From Butyricicoccus sp. (GTDB lineage: Bacteria; Bacillota; Clostridia; Oscillospirales; Butyricicoccaceae): a DNA stretch of 54,527 bases. The stretch lies in NCBI GenBank assembly GCA_020025755.1, contig JAHHRO010000008.1, positions 1 through 54,527 of the forward strand, written 5' to 3'. The position numbers and the translations under genes are program-made. This document shows positions 15,733 to 24,006 of the stretch, piece after piece. The notes under the pieces were generated by a model that was not told the origin of the DNA, searched no databases, and saw nothing but the letters and a program-made list of their open reading frames with translations. The stretch's first letter is position 1, and every line of letters starts with the position of its first letter.

Positions 15733-16620
15733 ATGTTTGGATTTATCCGCCCTGTAAAACCGGAATTGAAAGTTAGAGAGGTGGAACGCTTCCAGAGCGT
15801 TTACTGCGGACTCTGCCACGAGATCCGGCGCAGATATGGACAGCTGCAAACGGGATTTTTAAGCTATGATATGACCTTTCTGGCGTTGATCCTGCAAGCG
15901 GTCGATACGCCCTCTATGGAGGTGGAGCACCTGCGCTGTATCGCAAGCCCTATCCGCCGCAAGAATGTGGCTGTTTCCTCGGACATGCTCGCCTATACCG
16001 CAGATATCAGCGTGCTGCTGACCTATCATAAGATAGAAGATACCTTGCAGGATGAGTCGGGTGCGAAACGCATGGCGGCAGTCAGCTTGGAACGGCTGCT
16101 GCGTGCGGATTATCGCAAGGCGCAGGTGTGTCTGCCGAAACTTGATGCCGTCATCCGACAGTGTCTGGATGAGCTGCTGATACTGGAGCAGCAGCAGGTG
16201 CCCTCCCTTGATCGGACGGCCGATACCTTTGCCCGCATTTTGCAGGCGATCGTGCCTGAGGGACAGCCCGAACCGGTGCGGCGTGTGATGGAACAGATGT
16301 TTTATCATACAGGGCGATGGCTGTATCTCATCGATGCATGCGCCGATCTGGAAGATGATTTTCGGACAGGTTCCTATAATCCGGTACGGCTCCGGTTTGA
16401 ACTGGAAACGCCTGACCTTTCCCTTGTCAAGGAACAGATGGAGCGCACCCTCGAACGCTCCCTGCTCGATATCCACAACGCGTGCCAGCTTTTGCCACTC
16501 TGTCAGGATGAGGGGCTGATTGGCAATATAATCGATCTGGGACTGCCGCTCATTACGCGGCAGGTGCTGGATGGAACTTATCATGTAAATGGAGGACATG
16601 AAACGCATGGATCCCTATAA
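15733..16620 (+). CDS. DUF5685 family protein
   Basis: The 295-residue soluble, mainly helical protein matches the DUF5685 family seen in Clostridia. It begins MFGFIRPVKPELKVREVE and has the conserved YCGLC (Cys25, Cys28) and a further Cys69. Two acidic motifs stand out: IEDTLQDE (Asp103, Asp107) and YLIDACADLEDD (Asp201, Asp205, Asp208, Asp209), followed by GSYNP. They resemble the paired Asp-rich motifs of class I isoprenoid synthases such as phytoene synthase, which is an inference only. The ATG at 15733 has aggag upstream. The next gene, a J-domain protein, starts inside its end. No function is established. Confidence 0.8.
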   Translation: MFGFIRPVKPELKVREVERFQSVYCGLCHEIRRRYGQLQTGFLSYDMTFLALILQAVDTPSMEVEHLRCIASPIRRKNVAVSSDMLAYTADISVLLTYHKIEDTLQDESGAKRMAAVSLERLLRADYRKAQVCLPKLDAVIRQCLDELLILEQQQVPSLDRTADTFARILQAIVPEGQPEPVRRVMEQMFYHTGRWLYLIDACADLEDDFRTGSYNPVRLRFELETPDLSLVKEQMERTLERSLLDIHNACQLLPLCQDEGLIGNIIDLGLPLITRQVLDGTYHVNGGHETHGSL

Positions 16621-17206
16621 AGTATTGGGTATCACCCCACAAACAAGCGATGATGATGTCAAGCGTGCCTATCGAGAACTTGCGCGCAAATATCATCCGG
16701 ATAATTATGTGAACAATCCGCTTGCAGACCTTGCGGAAGCGCGCATGAAAGAGATCAATGAAGCGTATGACATGATCATGAATGAACGCTCAGGCAAGTC
16801 TTCTTCTGCCGGACAGGCGAGCTATGGCAACAGTTCATATCAGCAGAGTGGTGGTACCGGAAACGGGATCTATCGCCAGATCCGCAGTGCCATTACCTCA
16901 GGCAACCTTGCTATGGCGGAAGAAATGCTCTCCCGATGTGCCTCTCGCGATGCGGAGTGGTATTTCCTCATGGGTACGGTGTATTTTCGTAAGGGCTGGT
17001 ATGACGAGGCGCAACGCTGCTATACACAGGCATGTGCGATGGATCCCTCCAATATGGAGTATCAAAGTGCGCTCAATAATTGCAATATGGGCGCAAACTA
17101 TGGCGGATACCGTCCTATGAGTACGGTCAACTGCTGTGATTTCTGTGCCCAGCTTATCTACTGCAACTGCCTGCTGAATTGCTGCTGCGGAGGAGGCGGC
17201 TGCTGA
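16607..17206 (+). CDS. J-domain protein with cysteine-rich C-terminal tail
   Basis: The 199-residue protein starts with a complete J domain (residues 1-65) carrying the HPD motif at 30-32 (KYHPDNY), which stimulates Hsp70/DnaK ATPase. A low-complexity S/G/Q linker (about 65-85) leads to a TPR-like helical part. The last 25 residues contain nine cysteines (CCDFC, YCNC, CCC, final C). It is not canonical DnaJ, because the G/F-zinc finger-substrate domains are absent. I chose ATG 16607 since ggagg is 11 bases upstream; ATG 16598 or 16589 are in frame. It overlaps the DUF5685 gene by 14 bases and the next membrane protein by one base. Confidence 0.85.
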   Translation: MDPYKVLGITPQTSDDDVKRAYRELARKYHPDNYVNNPLADLAEARMKEINEAYDMIMNERSGKSSSAGQASYGNSSYQQSGGTGNGIYRQIRSAITSGNLAMAEEMLSRCASRDAEWYFLMGTVYFRKGWYDEAQRCYTQACAMDPSNMEYQSALNNCNMGANYGGYRPMSTVNCCDFCAQLIYCNCLLNCCCGGGGC

Positions 17207-17724
17207 TGCGCGCGCAGCAGATCGCGCGCGGCGGTATGATGACAGGCGTATCGGTCGCACTGCTCTATTTCGCAACCTTCCTGTCCATCGCAAGCTGGGC
17301 AGCATGTATGCTCATCGGGTTCATTCCGGAACTGTTTTTTCTGGTTGGGGAGCGCAAGACAGGCTGCCTCGTCTATGCGGCGACCTCGGCACTTTCTCTG
17401 TTTTTGCTGCCGGATAAGCTGATTGCGATCCTGTATGCAGGACTATTTGGATTGTATACCGTGATCCGCTATTATCTGGAACGTATGCCTAGCCGCATTC
17501 TGCGCTGGGGCGGCAAGTTTGCCTTTGCGAATGTATGGATCTTTGTGGTTTTGACCTGCATCCGCAGCGGACTTTTGCCGGAATTTCCCGTGTTGAGCAA
17601 AACATTGTTCCTGATCGTTTTGGGTGTGGGGAACGTGATTCTGGTCTATTATGATTTGTGCCTGTCCCGTATCTTTCCGGGGATGCGCGGCTGGGCACTG
17701 CGTTTTAATAATTCTTTTAAGTAA
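17206..17724 (+). CDS. Multi-pass membrane protein of unknown function
   Basis: The 172-residue protein has about five hydrophobic segments (roughly 14-36, 38-55, 60-82, 100-122 and 128-152) joined by short basic loops. Its ATG overlaps the TGA of the J-domain gene (TGATG), and ggagg lies within the J gene end. It is thus the third gene of the DUF5685/J-protein operon. I do not recognise the family. By size and topology it could be a small transporter subunit or a membrane partner of the J protein, but nothing in the sequence proves this. Confidence 0.7.
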   Translation: MRAQQIARGGMMTGVSVALLYFATFLSIASWAACMLIGFIPELFFLVGERKTGCLVYAATSALSLFLLPDKLIAILYAGLFGLYTVIRYYLERMPSRILRWGGKFAFANVWIFVVLTCIRSGLLPEFPVLSKTLFLIVLGVGNVILVYYDLCLSRIFPGMRGWALRFNNSFK

Positions 17725-17738
17725 GGGTGTATCAAAGT

Positions 17739-18614
17739 ATGAAGAGTATGACAGGCTATGGTCGGGCGCGTGGAACGATCGACGGAAAGGAGATCTCCGT
17801 TGAGGTGCGTGCGGTCAACCATCGTTATCTGGATGTGAACATCAAGTGTCCGCGTGCTTACAGTTTCCTTGAGGAAGCACTCAAAAAGGCAGCGGCAGAG
17901 CGTATCGCGCGCGGTAAGGTCGATATCTTTGTGCAGATCTCAGGCGTATCTGCGGACGATATCACCATCAGCGTCAATACAGAGCTTGCAAAGCATTATA
18001 TGAATGCATTGCGTGAGTTGAGCGAAGTGACCGGACTGGAACAGGATCTCTCGCTGCTGTCGCTTGCGCGGATGCCTGAGGTGCTGGTCGAGAAGCAGGC
18101 AGAACCGGATACTGAGAAGCTGACGGCTGGAATTACGGCGATCTTCCATGAGGCGGCAAGTGAGTTCGACGCGATGCGCAAGGTCGAGGGCGAAAAGATG
18201 GCGGCGGATGTACAGGCGCGCAGCCAGGTGATCGTATCCCTGCTCGAGCAGGTGGAGGCGCGTGCACCGCAGCGCACGCTGGAGTATCGCGAAAAGCTGG
18301 AAAAGCGGATGCAGGAACTTTTGGCAGATACCACGGTCGATGAACAGCGTCTTTTGACCGAGGCCGCAGTCTTTGCCGACCGCACTGCGATCGATGAGGA
18401 GACCGTGCGCCTGCGCAGCCATCTGAGTCAGCTCGATCAGATGCTCCGCGATGAAAAGCCCATCGGACGCAAGCTCGATTTTCTGGTACAGGAGATGAAC
18501 CGGGAATCCAACACCATCGGTTCCAAGGCGAACGATGTGACACTGTCCAAGATCGTGGTAGAACTCAAATCGGAGATCGAAAAGATCCGTGAGCAGATTC
18601 AAAATATTGAGTAA
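17739..18614 (+). CDS. yicC: YicC/YloC family endoribonuclease
   Basis: The 291-residue protein has the family N-terminus MKSMTGYGRARG, then the conserved VRAVNHRYLDVNIKCPR, and a long coiled-coil middle. The C-terminus has the catalytic-region motifs KPIGRKLDFLVQEMNRESNTIGSKA. Members of this family are RNA endonucleases. I chose ATG 17739, where the family begins, over the upstream GTG 17727. It heads the conserved Firmicutes cluster yicC-remA-gmk-rpoZ, with remA 29 bases downstream. Confidence 0.93.
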   Translation: MKSMTGYGRARGTIDGKEISVEVRAVNHRYLDVNIKCPRAYSFLEEALKKAAAERIARGKVDIFVQISGVSADDITISVNTELAKHYMNALRELSEVTGLEQDLSLLSLARMPEVLVEKQAEPDTEKLTAGITAIFHEAASEFDAMRKVEGEKMAADVQARSQVIVSLLEQVEARAPQRTLEYREKLEKRMQELLADTTVDEQRLLTEAAVFADRTAIDEETVRLRSHLSQLDQMLRDEKPIGRKLDFLVQEMNRESNTIGSKANDVTLSKIVVELKSEIEKIREQIQNIE

Positions 18615-18643
18615 AGAAACCGCATGAGGATGGAGGAACCAAG

Positions 18644-18910
18644 ATGAAACTCATCAATATCGGGTTCGGAAATATGGTATCCGCAAACCGGATCGTGGCG
18701 ATCGTCAGTCCGGATTCCGCGCCGATCAAGCGTATTGTACAGGAGGCGCGTGACCGCGGCATCGTCATTGATGCCACCTACGGCCGCCGTACCCGTGCGG
18801 TACTCATTACAGACAGCGACCATGTGGTTCTCTCCGCATTGCAGCCCGAGACGATCGCAGGACGGACAGAGACACACGATGACGCCGAGGAGGTGCAGGA
18901 AAGTGAATAG
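18644..18910 (+). CDS. remA: Extracellular matrix regulator RemA (DUF370)
   Basis: The 88-residue protein has the full DUF370 pattern: KLINIGFGNMVSANRIVAIV, SAPIKRIVQEAR, and DATYGRRTRAVLITDSDHVVLSA. In Bacillus subtilis RemA is a DNA-binding activator of biofilm matrix and osmoprotection genes. Outside Bacillus its targets are not known. The last 15 residues are acidic (ETHDDAEEVQESE). The gene sits between yicC and gmk, as in most Firmicutes, and overlaps the gmk start by eight bases. The aggagg before gmk lies in its own end. Confidence 0.93.
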   Translation: MKLINIGFGNMVSANRIVAIVSPDSAPIKRIVQEARDRGIVIDATYGRRTRAVLITDSDHVVLSALQPETIAGRTETHDDAEEVQESE

Positions 18911-19475
18911 GGGAAAATTATTTGTGTTCACGGGCCCTTCGGGTACCGGAAAGGGAACGATTTTGGGGCAAGTGCTTGCACAGGACGAACGCGTGCGCGT
19001 GTCGGTCTCCGCTACGACCAGACAGCCGCGCGCAGGCGAGATCCACGGAACTCATTACTGGTTCCTGACGCATGAGGATTTTGAGGCGCGTATTGCACAG
19101 AATGCCTTTTTGGAGCATGCCTGCTATGTGGGCAACCATTACGGGACGCTGGAACAGCCCGTCAATGAGCAGCTGGAACAGGGCAATGATGTCGTGCTGG
19201 AGATCGAAGTACAGGGCGCAATGCAGATCCATGAAAAGCGTCCGGATGCCGTCATGGTATTTGTTGCACCGCCCTCGATCGAGGCACTTGCCGAGCGTCT
19301 GCACGGACGCGGCACGGAGAGCGAGGATAAGATCGCGGCACGTCTTGCACAGGCAGAAGAAGAACTTCGCTATAAAAATCACTTTGATTATGTTATTATA
19401 AATGATATACTAGAGGATGCGGTTGCAGATCTCTGCGCGATTTTCCGTGCGGAACGCTGCCGCGTCAGCAAGTAA
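18903..19475 (+). CDS. gmk: Guanylate kinase
   Basis: This enzyme phosphorylates GMP to GDP. The 190-residue protein begins with GTG 18903 (NRGKLFVFTGPSGTGKGT), which contains the P-loop GPSGTGKGT. It then has the GMP-binding SATTRQPRAGEIHGTHYWF, the lid region, and EVQGAMQI. The length is typical, and gaggagg lies upstream within remA. The longer frame to 18735 lies inside remA and is not supported. It is part of the remA-gmk-rpoZ-coaBC cluster. Confidence 0.95.
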   Translation: MNRGKLFVFTGPSGTGKGTILGQVLAQDERVRVSVSATTRQPRAGEIHGTHYWFLTHEDFEARIAQNAFLEHACYVGNHYGTLEQPVNEQLEQGNDVVLEIEVQGAMQIHEKRPDAVMVFVAPPSIEALAERLHGRGTESEDKIAARLAQAEEELRYKNHFDYVIINDILEDAVADLCAIFRAERCRVSK

Positions 19476-19514
19476 CATGCATAGAATGGATTAAAAAAAG
19501 AGGTATTAGGAATT

Positions 19515-19859
19515 ATGTTGAAACCATCAATGAAAGAACTCATGAACAAAGTTGGCAACCGTTATTTGCTGGTCAATCTGGCAGCACAGCGTGCGCGCGA
19601 CATTGCGCAGGAGGCAGAGGAGAATGAGGAGCATCTGAGTGACAAGGCGGTCAAGCTGGCACTGGACGAGATCGCGGCAGGTACCGTTGTATATTGCCCA
19701 GGACCTAAGGTAGAGCCGGAGATTCGCCCGACAGGTGATCTGCTGCCAGGTATGCTCGATCTGGATGACCACGAGGAACATGAGGACGATCTGGACGGCG
19801 AGGATATGCATGCTTCCGACTTGCTGGATGATGACGACCACGAACACGAGGAACTGTAA
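19515..19859 (+). CDS. rpoZ: RNA polymerase omega subunit with acidic tail
   Basis: Omega helps assemble RNA polymerase by binding beta-prime. The N-terminal 65 residues fit the family: KPSMKELMNKVGNRYLLVNLAAQRARDIA, then SDKAVKLALDEIAAGTV. The remaining ~50 residues are unusual: after a short linker they are almost all Asp, Glu and His (DLDDHEEHEDDLDGEDMH and DDDDHEHEEL). The protein reaches 114 residues, longer than most Firmicutes omegas. coaBC starts on the very next base after its stop. Confidence 0.92.
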   Translation: MLKPSMKELMNKVGNRYLLVNLAAQRARDIAQEAEENEEHLSDKAVKLALDEIAAGTVVYCPGPKVEPEIRPTGDLLPGMLDLDDHEEHEDDLDGEDMHASDLLDDDDHEHEEL

Positions 19860-21074
19860 ATGATCCGTGCGCTCGAAGGAAAAACGGTCGTATTGTGCAT
19901 CACGGGCGGCATTGCGGCATATAAGGCAGCCGATCTGACCTCCCGTTTGCGCAAGCTCGGCGCAAAGGTACATATCATCATGACGGAATCGGCTACGCAT
20001 TTCATCACGCCGCTGACGCTTGAGGTACTGTCGGAAAATCGGGTCGTGACTGATATGTTCGATCGCGCGTTTACTTGGGAGGTTGAGCATATCTCACTTG
20101 CCAAGTGTGCGGATGTATTTGTAGTTGCGCCTGCAACGGCAAATATCATCGGCAAGGCGGCGCATGGCATTGCAGATGATATGGTATCGACCACGCTCAT
20201 GGCAACCAAGGCACCAGTCGTGATTGCGCCTGCCATGAACACGAATATGTATCAAAACACCGTGGTGCAGGATAATATTGCCGCACTCAAAGTACGCGGT
20301 TTTCGCTTTGTAGAGCCGGAGAGCGGCAGACTGGCTTGCGGAGATACCGGAACGGGTAAGCTTGCAGATCCGGCAGCCATTGCGGAGGCGATCGTCCGCG
20401 CGGCTGCTCCGCAGGATCTTGCAGGGCTGTCCCTGCTCATTACGGCAGGCCCCACCCGTGAGGCACTCGATCCGGTACGCTTTCTCAGCAACCATTCTAC
20501 CGGAAAGATGGGATATGCCATCGCACGGCATGCCGTGCGCCGCGGCGCAAAGGTGACGCTGGTTTCCGGTCCGGTGAGTTTGGAAGCACCGCAGGGGGTG
20601 GACGTGGTGTCTGTCAGCTCTGCGCTCGAAATGCGTGATGCAGTTTTATCGCGTCTGCCGGAGCAGGATTGGGTCATCAAGGCGGCAGCTGTTGGGGATT
20701 ACCGTCCGGCTGTACAGGCGGAGGATAAGATCAAGAAGAAGGCAGATGATCTCTCTGTCGCGCTGGTCAAAAATCCGGATATCCTGAAGGAGATCGGGAC
20801 AAAAAAGCGACAGGATCAGCTGGTATGCGGTTTTTCGATGGAGACACAGGATCTCATCGCCAACTCCAAGGCGAAGTTGGAGAGCAAGAACTGTGATCTG
20901 CTCGTTGCAAACAACCTCAAGACAGAGGGGGCAGGCTTTGCACATGATACCAATGTAGCGACCATATTATACCGTGACGGACAGGCAGAAGCCCTATCCA
21001 TGATGCAGAAAGAACAGCTTGCCGATCTTTTGCTCGATCGGATGCACAAGCTGCACCAGAAGAAGAAAGGCTGA
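19860..21074 (+). CDS. coaBC: Bifunctional phosphopantothenoylcysteine decarboxylase/synthetase (CoaBC)
   Basis: CoaBC carries out two steps of coenzyme A synthesis: ligation of cysteine to 4'-phosphopantothenate (CoaB) and decarboxylation (CoaC). The 404-residue protein has the flavin-binding CoaC half at 1-185 with LCITGGIAAYKAADL, the PASANT-like APATANIIGK, APAMNTNMY, and the catalytic cysteine in RLACGDTGTGKLA. The CoaB half at about 190-400 has LITAGPTREALDPVRFLSN and STGKMGYAIA. A KKK-type CTP-binding region (EDKIKKKADD) and ALVKNPDIL follow. The ATG directly follows the rpoZ stop. priA follows by seven bases. Confidence 0.96.
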   Translation: MIRALEGKTVVLCITGGIAAYKAADLTSRLRKLGAKVHIIMTESATHFITPLTLEVLSENRVVTDMFDRAFTWEVEHISLAKCADVFVVAPATANIIGKAAHGIADDMVSTTLMATKAPVVIAPAMNTNMYQNTVVQDNIAALKVRGFRFVEPESGRLACGDTGTGKLADPAAIAEAIVRAAAPQDLAGLSLLITAGPTREALDPVRFLSNHSTGKMGYAIARHAVRRGAKVTLVSGPVSLEAPQGVDVVSVSSALEMRDAVLSRLPEQDWVIKAAAVGDYRPAVQAEDKIKKKADDLSVALVKNPDILKEIGTKKRQDQLVCGFSMETQDLIANSKAKLESKNCDLLVANNLKTEGAGFAHDTNVATILYRDGQAEALSMMQKEQLADLLLDRMHKLHQKKKG

Positions 21075-21081
21075 GACAAAC

Positions 21082-23520
21082 ATGCAGGTATGCGCCATTG
21101 CCGTACAGGCAGGGACGTTCGCAATCGATAAACTGTATGACTACATCGTTCCGCAACCGCTTGAGGGGCAGGTACAGGTTGGCTGCCGTGTGCTTGTGCC
21201 ATTTGGCAGAGGCAATAAAAAAGTGGAAGGAATGGTGTTGCTCCTGCGTCCGGAGGGACAGGATACGTCAAAACTAAAGGCGGTTGCTGAACTTTTGGAC
21301 GCGGCTCCTGTTTTGGATGCCGAACAGATCCGCCTTGCAGTATGGCTCAAGGAGCGTCTTTACTGTACGTTCTTTGACTGCCTGCGTCTGATGCTGCCCA
21401 GTGGGCTTTGGTTTCGCCGCAATGAGGTGTATCGTCTCGTGTGTCAGCCAGATGCGCCGCTGGGCGCACCGCTTGATGCGGTCATGGCACTCTTTACGGA
21501 CGGCGTTTCCGAGCGCACGCTGGAAGAATTGCAGACGCTTGCGCATGCCACGGGTGTCGTGCTCAGCCAGTTGGAAGAAGCCGGATATTTGACCTACCAC
21601 AGCAACATTGCGCAGAAGTCGCAGGACAAGACGGAAAAAATGTTGTCTCTGGCACTTGATACGCAAAGCGCGATGGAGCAGGTCTCGCGTGGCAGGAGTC
21701 CTGTTCAGCTCGATGTGGTATCCATCCTTGCCGATGGCGGCAGCATGAGCCAGAAGGAACTCGCCTATATGACGGGTGCTTCGGATGCGGTTCTGCGAGG
21801 TATGGTGCGCCGCGGTGTGCTCGCGGTCAGCTATGCTGAACGCTTGCGCATGCCTGATGCTACACAGGTCGAGCCGGTTGCCTCTCCTGTTCTCAGTGCG
21901 GAACAGGAGCATGCGTATCAGGGCATGCATGCCCTGCTGGGTACGCACAAGCCGGAGGCCGCCTTGCTCTTTGGCGTGACCGGAAGCGGCAAGACACAGG
22001 TATATCTGAGACTCATCGAGGATGTATTGGCAAGGGGGCAGGACGCGATCCTGCTCGTGCCCGAGATCGGACTCACCCCACAGTTTGTCAAGCTGTTCAT
22101 GGGACGATTTGGGGATACGGTCGCTGTACTCCACTCGGGACTTTCGGCTGGAGAACGATATGACAGCTGGAAGCGGATCCGCTCCGGGCGTGCCCATCTG
22201 GTCATCGGCACACGGTCGGCTGTGTTTGCACCCGTGCAGCATCTGGGTCTTATCGTGCTGGACGAAGAACAGGACAGCGCATACCAGTCAGAGCAGTCGC
22301 CGCGTTATCATGCGCGTGATGTTGCAAAGCGTCGCGTGCAGCAGGCAGATGCACTCCTTGTCATGGGCTCAGCAACGCCGGCAATCGAGACCTATTATGG
22401 GGCGATGCAGGGGAAATATCCGGCTTTTGAGCTGTCTGAACGTTATCATGGCGTGCCATTGCCGCAGGTCACCATTGATGACCTGCGCGGACAGGGACGC
22501 ACGGGGTGGAACTACACCATTGGACGCACGATGTATCAGGCAATCGAGCATAATTTGATGAAGGGGGAGCAGACGATCCTGTTTCTCAACCGCAGAGGCA
22601 ACAGCCGCGTGATTGGCTGCTCGGTCTGCGGCTGGGTGCCGGAATGTCCCTCCTGTTCTACGACGATGACCTATCATTCGGTCAATGGGCGTGCGATCTG
22701 TCATTTTTGTGGAGCATCTGTGAAGATCACAGGACAGTGTCCGGAATGTTATGCGCCCCATTTGTTCACGGAATGTGCAGGGACGCAGAAATTGGAAGAA
22801 GAACTGCATGAACTTTTTCCAAAGGCGCGTGTTCTGCGTATGGATGCCGATACGACAAGCAGGAAGAATGCCCATGATCATCTGATGGAGGTGTTCGGCA
22901 AAGGACGCGCGGATATCCTCATCGGAACGCAGATGGTGGCAAAGGGACTGGACTTTGACCGCGTTACGCTGGTTGGTGTCGTGGACGCGGATCAATCCCT
23001 GTTTGCACAGGATTATCGGGCACACGAGAGGACTTTCGCACTGATTACGCAGGTGGTTGGCCGCGCAGGTCGGCGGGACCGGCAGGGGCGAGCGATCATC
23101 CAAACCTATCATCCGGAGGACGAGGTGCTGTCCTGTGCAGCACGGCAGGATTATAAGCAGTTTTATCAGATGGAACTTGCGCGGCGGCAGGCACTCTTGA
23201 TGCCGCCCATCCAGCAGATGCTTATGCTGACCGGAACCGGTGAACAGGAAAATTTGGTGCTTTCCGCAATGCTGCGCCTGAAAACGCGTATTTTAGGGCT
23301 GATGCAGGGACAATTTGCAGATTTTCGATATCCGGTTCTGGGACCGACCCCAGCTTCTGTCGTGCGCGTCATGGGGCGGTATCGGTATCACCTCATTTTG
23401 CGGTGTCCCGATAACAAGCGGCGCAGACAGCTGATCGCAGGGATTCTTACGGAATTTTCAAAAGACAAACAAAACAGAGGGGTGACCGTATTTGCGGAAC
23501 TGAACCCTGATACACTATAG
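21082..23520 (+). CDS. priA: Primosomal protein N' (PriA helicase)
   Basis: PriA restarts stalled replication forks by loading the replisome. The 812-residue protein has an N-terminal DNA-binding domain (1-100) and a winged helix. The superfamily 2 helicase core has Walker A GVTGSGKTQVY and Walker B VLDEEQDSAYQ, where most PriA proteins have DEEH. The zinc-binding insertion shows the CxxC pairs CSVCGW, CPSC, CHFCG and CPEC. Helicase C motifs include GTQMVAKGLDF and QVVGRAGR. The start at 21082 (MQVCAIAVQAG) fits the family; the longer frame lies in coaBC. Confidence 0.95.
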   Translation: MQVCAIAVQAGTFAIDKLYDYIVPQPLEGQVQVGCRVLVPFGRGNKKVEGMVLLLRPEGQDTSKLKAVAELLDAAPVLDAEQIRLAVWLKERLYCTFFDCLRLMLPSGLWFRRNEVYRLVCQPDAPLGAPLDAVMALFTDGVSERTLEELQTLAHATGVVLSQLEEAGYLTYHSNIAQKSQDKTEKMLSLALDTQSAMEQVSRGRSPVQLDVVSILADGGSMSQKELAYMTGASDAVLRGMVRRGVLAVSYAERLRMPDATQVEPVASPVLSAEQEHAYQGMHALLGTHKPEAALLFGVTGSGKTQVYLRLIEDVLARGQDAILLVPEIGLTPQFVKLFMGRFGDTVAVLHSGLSAGERYDSWKRIRSGRAHLVIGTRSAVFAPVQHLGLIVLDEEQDSAYQSEQSPRYHARDVAKRRVQQADALLVMGSATPAIETYYGAMQGKYPAFELSERYHGVPLPQVTIDDLRGQGRTGWNYTIGRTMYQAIEHNLMKGEQTILFLNRRGNSRVIGCSVCGWVPECPSCSTTMTYHSVNGRAICHFCGASVKITGQCPECYAPHLFTECAGTQKLEEELHELFPKARVLRMDADTTSRKNAHDHLMEVFGKGRADILIGTQMVAKGLDFDRVTLVGVVDADQSLFAQDYRAHERTFALITQVVGRAGRRDRQGRAIIQTYHPEDEVLSCAARQDYKQFYQMELARRQALLMPPIQQMLMLTGTGEQENLVLSAMLRLKTRILGLMQGQFADFRYPVLGPTPASVVRVMGRYRYHLILRCPDNKRRRQLIAGILTEFSKDKQNRGVTVFAELNPDTL

Positions 23521-23532
23521 GAGATGTGAAAA

Positions 23533-24006
23533 ATGGCACAGAGAACGATTTTGACGATTGGGGACGAGACGCTGACCAAAAAATGCCGTCCGATCACTGA
23601 TTTTAATGAACATCTGGCAACGCTTTTGGATGATATGACCGAGACCCTGATCGCTTCGGGGGGCGTTGGGCTGGCAGCACCGCAGATCGGCGTTCTGCGC
23701 CGTGTCGTCGTGCTGCTGGATATCAACAAGGATCCTGAAGAAGTAATCGAACTCATAAATCCGGAGGTGATCGAGCATAATACACTCGAGGAGACGGTAG
23801 AAGGTTGTCTGTCTGTTCCGGGCAAGTATGGCTATGTGATGCGCCCGACTTGGGCGAAGATCCGCGCACAGGATCGTCATGGCAACTGGTTCGAACGCGA
23901 GGGGGAGGGCATCGTGGCACAGTGTTTCTGCCATGAGACCGAGCATCTGGACGGCCATCTGTTCACGGAAAAGGTGACGGAGTATGTTGAGGTGGAGCAG
24001 GAATGA
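23533..24006 (+). CDS. def: Peptide deformylase
   Basis: Def removes the formyl group from new proteins. The 157-residue protein contains all three motifs: GVGLAAPQIG, EGCLSVPG with the metal-ligand Cys, and HETEHLDGH with two metal His and the catalytic Glu. Length and motifs are typical. The gene overlaps fmt by four bases (ATGA), the classic def-fmt pair, so formylation and deformylation enzymes are produced together. Confidence 0.96.
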   Translation: MAQRTILTIGDETLTKKCRPITDFNEHLATLLDDMTETLIASGGVGLAAPQIGVLRRVVVLLDINKDPEEVIELINPEVIEHNTLEETVEGCLSVPGKYGYVMRPTWAKIRAQDRHGNWFEREGEGIVAQCFCHETEHLDGHLFTEKVTEYVEVEQE

